Source: Streptomyces novaecaesareae (GTDB taxonomy: Bacteria; Actinomycetota; Actinomycetes; Streptomycetales; Streptomycetaceae). Taken from it: a stretch of DNA of 5,143 bases. Under the pieces are notes generated by a model. The model made no database searches and was not told where the DNA came from. It saw nothing but the letters and a program-made list of their open reading frames with translations. Location: positions 1-5,143 of the forward strand of contig NZ_JNWQ01000162.1 of NCBI RefSeq assembly GCF_000716875.1. Direction: 5' to 3'. Of this stretch, positions 1 to 5,143 are shown in pieces (the stretch's first letter is position 1; the number at the start of each line of letters is the position of its first letter). The translations under genes were made by a program, and so were the position numbers.

Positions 1-12
1 CGTCCGGATGTC

Positions 13-39
13 GGGGGTGGGGGGCGGGTGATCGGGGGG
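13..39 (+). other. Putative G-quadruplex-forming G-run cluster
   Basis: Four runs of at least three G (13-17, 19-24, 26-28, 34-39) are separated by loops of 1, 1 and 5 bases, which fits the usual G3+N1-7 quadruplex pattern on the + strand. It lies about 145 bases upstream of the propeller gene. All three + frames hit a stop by base 68 (29-31, 40-42, 66-68), so any upstream coding sequence on this strand ends within or just after this stretch. Whether it folds or regulates anything is unknown; such motifs arise often by chance in high-GC genomes. Confidence 0.35.
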
Positions 40-107
40 TGAAGGTGTTGCGCGGCCTGGACCTGTGACGGCGGGGTTCGGCGGTCCTGGCGGCGGCCGA
101 AAACCAC

Positions 108-125
108 GCACCACTAGCATGGTGC
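108..125. promoter_or_regulatory. Perfect 6-bp inverted repeat upstream of the propeller gene
   Basis: GCACCA (108-113) and TGGTGC (120-125) are exact reverse complements around the spacer CTAGCA. The element sits 60 bases upstream of the ATG at 186. It could be a small operator for a dimeric repressor or a short hairpin in the 5' leader. The hexamer TAGCAT (115-120) lies inside it and loosely resembles an actinobacterial -10 box (TAnnnT); a start site near 127 would give a leader of about 59 bases, but no -35 match is visible at the right spacing. The palindrome is directly visible; its function is inferred. Confidence 0.3.
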
Positions 126-167
126 CCACTTCTCAGCCGTCCCACCGGAACCGAGGACGGTACCGGC

Positions 168-174
168 AGGGGGA
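168..174 (+). promoter_or_regulatory. Weak Shine-Dalgarno candidate for the propeller gene
   Basis: AGGGGGA lies 11 bases before the ATG at 186, a slightly long spacing. A competing in-frame ATG at 201 has GGGGAA (191-196) close in front of it, so the start may be 5 codons later than annotated. The choice changes only residues 1-5 and does not affect any domain. Confidence 0.35.
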
Positions 175-185
175 CGCATCCAGAC

Positions 186-1964
186 ATGACGGGGAATCAG
201 ATGGCAGGGGATCACCCTACGCCGGGGGCAGGCGAAACGCCTGGCAGCGGTCCGCAGGACAACCGGGGCGTCTCGTTCGGGCGCCCGCCAGGCGGCGGTG
301 TGGATCCGGCCGCCGTCGCGGACCAGAGGACTCAGCTGGACGGCTCGGCCGTCCCGGGGCAGGCCGGCCCGCCGCCCGCCCAGCCGCCGGCACCACCCGC
401 CCAGCCGCCCGTCGGCGGTGGCGAGTACGTGCCGTACGTGCCGACCTCGGCCGCGTTCCCCAGCCAGGCCCCGCCGCCGCCCGCCGCCGCACCGGTCGGT
501 CCGTACGACCCGGTGCCCGGTGCCCCGTACGTCGCCCCGGACGCCGGGCAGGGCTACAACACCGGCGGCTACAACTACCCGCAGCAGCAGCCCGGGTACA
601 GCTACCCCGGCGCTCCCGTCCCGCCCAAGCAGCGCAACCCCGTGATGCTGTGGGGCGGGATCATCGGCGGCGTGCTGGCGATCGCGATCGTGGTCGCCCT
701 GGTCGTGCTGCTCAAGGAGCCCGACCACAACCCCACGGCGGGCCCCACCGACACCACCAGCGCCGGCCCTGACAACAACAACAGCCCCGCGCCCGGCCCC
801 GGCCCCAAGGGCGCCGGCTTCACCGTCGCCTGGAACGCCCCCAAGGGCGCCAACACGGACAGCGCGAACCAGATGCTCGGCGTCTGGGGCACTGACAAGT
901 TCGCCATCCGCGTCGACAGCAGCGGCATCAAGGCCTACAACCTGACGGACGGCAAGGAAGCCTGGACCATCCCCGTCCCGGCCGGCAGCAAGGAGATGTG
1001 CACCGCCTCGTACGGGGCCAACTCCAAGAACATCGCCGCCGTCTCCTTCAACACCGGTGACAGCGACTGCTCCACCGTCGGCGCCGTCGACCTCGCCCAG
1101 GGCAAGCTGCTCTGGAGCGTCAAGGTCTCGGCCGACCGGATGTCCTCCCCGACGCTGAGCGTCACCGAGAACGTGGTCGCCATCGGCGGCAACGCGGTCG
1201 GCGCCCTCAACATCGCCAACGGCCAGCCGGCCTGGCAGTACCAGCCGCGCGACAAGGACTGCTCCGTGCGCGGCCGCACCGCCGGCAACCAGATCGCGGT
1301 CAGCGACCGCTGCTACGGCGGCAGCGGCCCGAAGTCGCAGCTCGTCATCGTGAACGCCGACACCGGCAAGGCGGCCAGCACGCCCATCACCCTGACCGGC
1401 AGCATCGAAGAGGTCGACCAGGTCGTCCAAGACAAGCCGCTCGTCCTGCTGATGTCCAGCGGCCCGCAGGGCGACTACGTCCTGCCGTTCGACAAGGACA
1501 ACAAGCCGGGCACCCAGATGTCCGTCAAGGAGCCCGGCTCGGACAGCCTGCGCCTGTCCGGCCAGGACGAGGCCCTCACCCGCAACGTCGTCAGCGGCTC
1601 CACCCTGTACGTCCAGGTCAGCGGCACCAAGCCGGGCATCAACGCCTACGACCTGAACACCGGCAAGCGCCTGTGGGCGGCCACCACGTCCTCGTCCAGC
1701 AACGACATGCGCCTGGTGTCCGGCACCGACAAGGACGGCAAGATCCGCGCCGTCGTCGAGCAGGGCTACGACAAGCCGGCCCGCCTCGTGACGCTCTCGC
1801 CGACCGACGGCTCGATGACCGACATCGGCACCATCGCGATGCCGAACGGCCTCGACATCGGCAGCAGCACCTCCGAGTACCTGATCTCGGACGACGGCAG
1901 CGCGGTGTACGCCTTCCGTCGCTACAGCTCCTCGGACGGTCCGCTGACCAAGTGGAAGAAGTGA
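186..1964 (+). CDS. Membrane-anchored PQQ-like beta-propeller protein with proline-rich N-terminus
   Basis: This 592-residue protein has three parts. Residues 1-152 are disordered and rich in Pro, Gly, Gln and Tyr, without Cys. Residues about 154-176 form one very hydrophobic transmembrane helix (begins MLWGGII, ends VALVVLL) preceded by Lys-Gln-Arg, which by the positive-inside rule places the N-terminus in the cytoplasm. After a Pro/Thr/Asn linker (about 178-210), residues 211-592 form an extracytoplasmic domain with repeated PQQ-like blade signatures of the form N/D-x-x-x-G-x-x-x-W: N252-W260, D302-W310, N342-W350 and D489-W497, plus weaker copies near 390 (NADTGK) and 538 (SPTDG). This is the BamB/PQQ-dehydrogenase-like propeller fold, but nothing shows that it binds PQQ or has a catalytic site, so an enzyme name is not justified. 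The only four cysteines (272, 295, 359, 376) are all in the propeller and may form two disulfides. Actinobacterial relatives are generally annotated only as PQQ-binding-like propeller proteins; a role in envelope sensing or scaffolding is speculation. The reading frame is intact and ends before a strong hairpin. Confidence 0.88.
   Translation: MTGNQMAGDHPTPGAGETPGSGPQDNRGVSFGRPPGGGVDPAAVADQRTQLDGSAVPGQAGPPPAQPPAPPAQPPVGGGEYVPYVPTSAAFPSQAPPPPAAAPVGPYDPVPGAPYVAPDAGQGYNTGGYNYPQQQPGYSYPGAPVPPKQRNPVMLWGGIIGGVLAIAIVVALVVLLKEPDHNPTAGPTDTTSAGPDNNNSPAPGPGPKGAGFTVAWNAPKGANTDSANQMLGVWGTDKFAIRVDSSGIKAYNLTDGKEAWTIPVPAGSKEMCTASYGANSKNIAAVSFNTGDSDCSTVGAVDLAQGKLLWSVKVSADRMSSPTLSVTENVVAIGGNAVGALNIANGQPAWQYQPRDKDCSVRGRTAGNQIAVSDRCYGGSGPKSQLVIVNADTGKAASTPITLTGSIEEVDQVVQDKPLVLLMSSGPQGDYVLPFDKDNKPGTQMSVKEPGSDSLRLSGQDEALTRNVVSGSTLYVQVSGTKPGINAYDLNTGKRLWAATTSSSSNDMRLVSGTDKDGKIRAVVEQGYDKPARLVTLSPTDGSMTDIGTIAMPNGLDIGSSTSEYLISDDGSAVYAFRRYSSSDGPLTKWKK
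375..409 (+). repeat. In-frame 14-bp direct repeat coding Pro-Ala-Gln-Pro-Pro
   Basis: CCCGCCCAGCCGCC occurs exactly at 375-388 and again at 396-409, a period of 21 bases or seven codons. It encodes two copies of PPAQPP within the proline-rich cytoplasmic segment (about residues 63-75). It looks like a short duplication in low-complexity coding sequence and may vary in copy number between strains without breaking the frame. Confidence 0.6.
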
Positions 1965-1997
1965 CGCCGGGGGACATTTCCCCTCGACGCGGCTGAC

Positions 1998-2044
1998 GCG
2001 GGCGGGGCGGGCACGGGCAAACGGCCCGGGCCCGCCCCGCCTGC
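1998..2044 (+). terminator. Strong G/C hairpin, probable terminator of the propeller gene
   Basis: Arms at 1998-2018 and 2024-2044 pair over 21 positions with one mismatch (A2013 opposite G2029) and one G-U wobble (G2000-T2042), closing a 5-base loop AAACG. It starts 33 bases after the TGA at 1962-1964. No T tract follows, only the A/T-rich GATTATT; U-less hairpins of this kind are common at actinobacterial gene ends. It separates this gene from pepN, so the two are probably not one operon. Confidence 0.75.
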
Positions 2045-2100
2045 GATTATTCGGCGGGCCCGTCCGTTGGACATGCGAGGATTCGCACCATCAGCCCGAC

Positions 2101-2107
2101 AAAGGAG
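2101..2107 (+). promoter_or_regulatory. Shine-Dalgarno sequence that sets the pepN start
   Basis: AAAGGAG is a near-perfect complement to the 16S rRNA 3' end and lies 8 bases before GTG 2116. The earlier in-frame GTG at 2107 shares its first base with the last G of this motif, so it cannot be the start served by it. This site fixes the start at 2116. Confidence 0.85.
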
Positions 2108-2115
2108 TGCAGCGA

Positions 2116-4695
2116 GTGCCCGGCACAAACCTGACCCGCGAGGAGGCCCGCACCCGGGCCGACCTTCTCCACGTGGACGCGTACGACATCGAGCTCGACC
2201 TCGGTTCGGCCCGCGAAGGAGGCACCTTCCGGTCCACCACCGTGGTCCGGTTCACCGCCACCACGCCCGGCGCGGACACCTTCATCGACCTCGTCGCCCC
2301 GAGCGTCGAGGAGATCACCCTCAACGGCGCGCCGCTCGACCCGGCCAGCTTCGCCGACAGCCGTATCCCGCTGCCGAACCTGGCCGCCGAGAACGAGCTG
2401 CGGGTCGTCGCCGACTGCGCGTACACCAACACCGGTGAGGGCCTGCACCGGTTCGTCGACCCGGTCGACGGCGAGACCTACCTGTACACCCAGTTCGAGG
2501 TGCCGGACGCCCGCCGCGTCTTCGCCAGCTTCGAACAGCCCGACCTGAAGGCCGCGTTCACGTTCACCGTGACCGCCCCCACCGGCTGGGTCGTGGTCTC
2601 CAACTCGCCGACCCCGGAGCCGGTCGGCGACGGTGACACCCGGGTCTGGAAGTTCGAGCCCACCGGCCGGATCTCCAGCTACATCACCGCGCTGATCGCC
2701 GGCCCGTACGTCGGCGTCTTCGACAGCTACGAGAACGGCGAGCAGAAGGTGCCGCTCGGCGTCTACTGCCGGCCCTCGCTGCGCGAGTTCCTGGACCCGG
2801 AGGCCATCTTCGCGGTCACCAAGCAGGGCTTCGACTACTTCCAGGAGAAGTTCGACTTCCCCTACCCGTTCGCGAAGTACGACCAGCTGTTCGTCCCGGA
2901 GTTCAACGCCGGTGCGATGGAGAACGCGGGCGCCGTCACCCTGCGCGACCAGTACGTGTTCCGCTCCAAGGTCACCGACGCCGCGTACGAGTCCCGTGCC
3001 GCGACGATCCTGCACGAGCTCGCCCACATGTGGTTCGGCGACCTCGTCACCATGGAGTGGTGGAACGACCTCTGGCTGAACGAGTCGTTCGCGACCTTCG
3101 CCGAGGCCGTCTGCCAGGCCGAGGCCCCCGGCTCCAAGTGGCCCCACTCCTGGACCACCTTCGCCAACCAGATGAAGACCTGGGCCTACCGGCAGGACCA
3201 ACTGCCCTCCACCCACCCGATCATGGCCGACATCAACGACCTGGAGGACGTCCAGGTCAACTTCGACGGCATCACCTACGCCAAGGGCGCCTCGGTGCTC
3301 AAGCAGCTGGTGGCCTACGTCGGCCAGGACGCCTTCTTCCAGGGCGTGCAGGCCTACTTCAAGCGCCACGCCTGGGGCAACACCCGGCTCAGCGACCTGC
3401 TCGGCGCCCTGGAGGAAGCCAGCGGCCGCGACCTCAAGGCCTGGTCCAAGTCCTGGCTGGAGACCGCCGGCATCAACGTGCTGCGGCCCTCGCTGGTGCT
3501 GAACACCGACGGCGAGATCGAGTCCTTCACCGTCCTGCAGGAAGCCCCCGCGCTGCCCGCCGGCGCCAAGGGCGAGGCCGTGCTGCGGCCGCACCGCATC
3601 GCCATCGGCCTGTACGAGCTCAACGGCGACTCGCTGGTGCGGACGGACCGGATCGAGCTGGACGTCGACGGCCCGCGCACCGAGGTGCCGGAGCTGGTCG
3701 GACGTCACCGGCCGGCCGTCGTGCTGCTCAACGACGACGACCTCTCCTACGCCAAGATCCGGCTCGACGAGGACTCGCTGGCCGTCGTCACCGAGAACCT
3801 CGGCGGCTTCACCGACTCGCTGCCGCGCGCGCTGTGCTGGGCCTCCGCCTGGGACATGACCCGCGACGGCGAACTCGCCGCCCGCGACTACCTGTCGCTC
3901 GCGCTCTCCGGCATCGGCCGCGAGTCCGACATCGGCGTCGTGCAGTCCGTGCAGCGCCAGGTCAAGCTCGCCCTCGACGCGTACGCCGACCCGGACTGGC
4001 GCGAGCAGGGCCTCGACCTCTGGGCCGCCGCCGCCGAGGAACACCTGCGCGCCGCCGAACCCGGCAGCGACCACCAGCTGGCCTGGGCCCGCACCCTCGC
4101 CGCGGTCGCCCGCACGGACGGTCAGCTCGGGCTGCTCGCCGGGCTGCTGGACGGCTCGGTCGAGATCAAGGGCCTCGCCGTCGACACCGAGCTGCGCTGG
4201 ACCCTGCTGGTGCGGCTCGCCGCCACCGGGCGGGCCGACGAAGCCCGCATCGCGGAGGAGCTGGAGCGGGACAACACCGCGGCCGGCCAGGAGCACGCGG
4301 CCACCTGCCGCGCCGCCCGGCCGACCGTCGAGGCCAAGGCCGAGGCCTGGGCGTCGGTGGTGGAGTCGGACAAGCTGACCAACTACGTGCAGGAGGCCGT
4401 GATCGCCGGCTTCCAGCAGTCCGACCAGCGGGAGCTGCTCGCCCCGTACGCGGCGAAGTACTTCGCGGCGGTCAAGGGCGTCTGGGAGACCCGCAGCCAC
4501 GAGATCTCGCAGCAGATCATCGTCGGGCTGTACCCCGGCCTGCAGGTGTCGGTCGCGACCCTGGAGGCCACCGACGCGTGGCTGGCCTCGGCCGAGCCGG
4601 CGCCGGCGCTGCGGCGGCAGGTCGTCGAGGCGCGGGCCGGGGTCGAGCGTGCGCTCAAGGCGCAGGAGGCCGACCGGGCGGCGGGCAGCCGCTGA
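2116..4695 (+). CDS. pepN: Aminopeptidase N (M1 family zinc metallopeptidase)
   Basis: This 859-residue cytoplasmic enzyme should remove N-terminal amino acids from peptides, in general peptide turnover. It shows the complete M1 machinery. TQFE at 125-128 includes E128, matching the substrate-amine anchor E121 of E. coli PepN. The GAMEN exopeptidase motif is at 266-270, with E269 binding the free amino terminus. The zinc site is HELAH at 300-304 with the third ligand E323, exactly HEXXH-X18-E; E301 is the general base. The transition-state tyrosine is Y388, in GITYAKGAS. The N-terminal beta domain spans about 1-195, the catalytic domain about 196-440, a beta-sandwich about 445-525, and an ERAP1-like helical C-terminal domain from about 535 (VVLLNDDD) to the end. 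There is no signal peptide or membrane segment. From memory, length and the opening MPGTNLTREEA resemble Streptomyces PepN. No catalytic residue is missing and no frameshift is seen. It is flanked by terminators on both sides and is probably transcribed alone; no convincing promoter is visible in the 70 bases upstream. Substrate preference cannot be read from the sequence. Confidence 0.96.
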   Translation: MPGTNLTREEARTRADLLHVDAYDIELDLGSAREGGTFRSTTVVRFTATTPGADTFIDLVAPSVEEITLNGAPLDPASFADSRIPLPNLAAENELRVVADCAYTNTGEGLHRFVDPVDGETYLYTQFEVPDARRVFASFEQPDLKAAFTFTVTAPTGWVVVSNSPTPEPVGDGDTRVWKFEPTGRISSYITALIAGPYVGVFDSYENGEQKVPLGVYCRPSLREFLDPEAIFAVTKQGFDYFQEKFDFPYPFAKYDQLFVPEFNAGAMENAGAVTLRDQYVFRSKVTDAAYESRAATILHELAHMWFGDLVTMEWWNDLWLNESFATFAEAVCQAEAPGSKWPHSWTTFANQMKTWAYRQDQLPSTHPIMADINDLEDVQVNFDGITYAKGASVLKQLVAYVGQDAFFQGVQAYFKRHAWGNTRLSDLLGALEEASGRDLKAWSKSWLETAGINVLRPSLVLNTDGEIESFTVLQEAPALPAGAKGEAVLRPHRIAIGLYELNGDSLVRTDRIELDVDGPRTEVPELVGRHRPAVVLLNDDDLSYAKIRLDEDSLAVVTENLGGFTDSLPRALCWASAWDMTRDGELAARDYLSLALSGIGRESDIGVVQSVQRQVKLALDAYADPDWREQGLDLWAAAAEEHLRAAEPGSDHQLAWARTLAAVARTDGQLGLLAGLLDGSVEIKGLAVDTELRWTLLVRLAATGRADEARIAEELERDNTAAGQEHAATCRAARPTVEAKAEAWASVVESDKLTNYVQEAVIAGFQQSDQRELLAPYAAKYFAAVKGVWETRSHEISQQIIVGLYPGLQVSVATLEATDAWLASAEPAPALRRQVVEARAGVERALKAQEADRAAGSR

Positions 4696-4700
4696 CGCCG

Positions 4701-4721
4701 GGTAACCGGTAACCGGTAACC
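4701..4721 (+). repeat. Three tandem copies of GGTAACC
   Basis: The 7-base unit GGTAACC is repeated three times without interruption (4701-4707, 4708-4714, 4715-4721), starting 5 bases after the pepN stop codon. The unit is palindromic apart from its centre base. It lies between the stop codon and the terminator hairpin, in the untranslated tail. It may simply be a slippage-prone microsatellite; a protein-binding role is possible but unsupported. Confidence 0.7.
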
Positions 4722-4730
4722 GGGTAGCAC

Positions 4731-4766
4731 GAAGGGGCGTCGGACGGGATCGTCCGGCGCCCCTTC
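4731..4766. terminator. Hairpin terminator between convergent genes
   Basis: Arms 4731-4746 and 4751-4766 pair over 16 positions with a single G-U wobble (T4740-G4757) around the loop GGAT. The stem can be lengthened by GCAC (4727-4730) pairing with GTGC (4773-4776) across a 6-base bulge. It lies 36 bases after the pepN stop and 31 bases beyond the stop of the opposite-strand gene, so it could terminate transcription from both sides. No U tract follows on either strand. Confidence 0.8.
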
Positions 4767-4797
4767 GGGGTCGTGCGGGTCCAGGTGGACGCGGCGG

Positions 4798-5025
4798 TTA
4801 CTTCTTCTTGCCCTTGCCGTACGGCAGGCCGGCCAGACCGGCGATCACCGCGAAGGCGACGAGCGGAAGAAACACGTACAGGCCGAGGGTCTGGCCGACA
4901 CTCAGGCCGGCACCGGGGTCGTCACCGTCGTCCCTGGTGAAGGCCATGGCGGGCGACGACAGCAGCATCATCAGCGTGACCGTTGCGGAGACCGCGCCGG
5001 CTCGCAAAGCGTTCCTCTTGTCCAC
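4798..5025 (-). CDS. Small membrane protein of unknown function, signal-peptide-like N-terminus
   Basis: A 75-residue protein reading from GTG (complement of 5023-5025) to TAA (complement of 4798-4800). Residues 1-28 look like a Sec signal peptide: basic start (K3, R4, R8), hydrophobic core about 11-22 and the cleavage-type motif A26-M27-A28. An acidic stretch follows (DDGDDPG, 32-38), then one hydrophobic segment about 46-67 and a Lys-rich tail (KGKKK, 71-75). The most likely topology is a cleaved leader, a short acidic outside segment of about 15 residues, one membrane span and a basic cytoplasmic tail. If the leader is not cleaved, it would be a two-span hairpin protein. I recognise no catalytic motif or named family. 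The codon pattern and coherent topology argue that it is a real gene. It converges on pepN, with a shared terminator between them, which does not imply a functional link. Only 55 genomic bases remain upstream of its start. Confidence 0.75.
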   Translation of the reverse strand: MDKRNALRAGAVSATVTLMMLLSSPAMAFTRDDGDDPGAGLSVGQTLGLYVFLPLVAFAVIAGLAGLPYGKGKKK

Positions 5026-5031
5026 GTTTCC

Positions 5032-5037
5032 AACTTA
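5032..5037 (-). promoter_or_regulatory. Candidate -10 box for a leaderless transcript of the small membrane gene
   Basis: On the minus strand the hexamer TAAGTT fits the actinobacterial -10 pattern TAnnnT and is followed by GGAAAC and then the GTG start codon. A transcription start 7 bases past the hexamer would fall exactly on the G of GTG (5025). No good Shine-Dalgarno sequence is present; the GGA 3 bases before GTG is too close. No -35 match is seen at 17 bases further upstream (CGCGCC). Confidence 0.4.
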
Positions 5038-5080
5038 CCCGCCGCTTATGGGAGGGCGCGCGTCGGGGTCCGCCTGGAGG

Positions 5081-5143
5081 CTGTCTCTTATACACATCTC
5101 CGAGCCCACGAGACAGGCAGAAATCTCGTATGCCGTCTTCTGC
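5081..5143 (+). other. Illumina Nextera i7 adapter read-through (non-genomic artefact)
   Basis: From 5081 the sequence is the Tn5 mosaic end CTGTCTCTTATACACATCT (5081-5099), then the Nextera read-2 adapter part CCGAGCCCACGAGAC (5100-5114), then the 8-base index AGGCAGAA (5115-5122), which corresponds to Nextera i7 N703, then 21 of the 24 bases of the P7 flow-cell sequence (5123-5143, ending in TTCTGC). The order and orientation are exactly those of a read running through a short insert into the i7 adapter. The base composition also drops abruptly relative to the GC-rich genome. This is a library artefact, not a transposon insertion, and should be trimmed. Confidence 0.98.

Noticed and set aside
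1..68. 3' end of an upstream plus-strand gene
   Set aside because: All three frames close by base 68, but the remaining fragments are too short and G-biased to tell a gene end from non-coding sequence.
114..1430. A 438-codon open frame on the minus strand opposite the propeller gene
   Set aside because: Translation is biased Ala/Gly/Val/Arg/Asp without motifs, and it overlaps a coherent gene with a transmembrane helix and propeller repeats on the other strand.
186..1964. Naming the propeller protein as BamB or as a PQQ-dependent dehydrogenase
   Set aside because: Only the generic blade motif is visible. No cofactor-binding or catalytic residues can be identified, and a BAM complex is not expected in an actinobacterium.
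2067..2072. TTGGAC as a -35 box for pepN
   Set aside because: The hexamer 17-18 bases downstream (around 2090-2096) does not resemble a -10 box, so I do not annotate a promoter.
2047..4500. An 817-codon open frame on the minus strand opposite pepN
   Set aside because: It is antisense to a complete M1 peptidase with all catalytic residues. Its translation is a low-complexity Val/Gly/Leu/Arg/Asp-rich shadow typical of high-GC DNA, with no domain.
3030..4712. A 560-codon open frame on the plus strand overlapping pepN in another frame
   Set aside because: It is extremely rich in Arg, Gly, Pro and Ala, lacks domains and lies wholly over the PepN frame apart from its last few codons; a GC-bias shadow.
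5081..5099. Mosaic end suggesting a Tn5/IS50 insertion
   Set aside because: It is followed immediately by the synthetic adapter, index and P7 sequence, so it comes from tagmentation library preparation and not from a mobile element in the genome.

Overview
The window is very GC-rich, with strong G/C preference at third codon positions, GTG starts, long antisense shadow reading frames and G/C-rich hairpin terminators without U tracts. Together with the protein families, this points to a streptomycete-type actinobacterium (Streptomyces, Kitasatospora or a close relative). The genus is inferred; there is no rRNA or other marker here.

Layout: 1-185 is a non-coding leader holding a G-quadruplex-type G-run cluster and a small perfect inverted repeat. 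186-1964 (+) encodes a membrane-anchored protein with a proline-rich cytoplasmic N-terminus, one transmembrane helix and an extracytoplasmic PQQ-like (BamB-type) beta-propeller. A long G/C hairpin (1998-2044) closes that gene. 2116-4695 (+) encodes a full-length, apparently intact M1-family aminopeptidase N (PepN); its start is best placed at GTG 2116, behind a clear Shine-Dalgarno sequence. A three-copy GGTAACC repeat and a strong hairpin terminator (4731-4766) lie between pepN and a convergent small gene, 4798-5025 (-), which encodes a 75-residue membrane protein of unknown function with a signal-peptide-like N-terminus and a lysine-rich tail. That gene looks like a leaderless transcript beginning at its GTG codon.

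The last 63 bases (5081-5143) are not genomic. They match the Illumina Nextera i7 read-through: transposon mosaic end, adapter, an 8-base index and most of P7. The real sequence therefore ends at 5080, and this is probably the end of an untrimmed contig.

Nothing here forms an obvious new multi-gene system. The three genes appear to be separate transcription units: a terminator separates the first two and the third is convergent. The biologically least understood items are the propeller protein's ligand and the small membrane protein. The most practically important observation is the adapter contamination.
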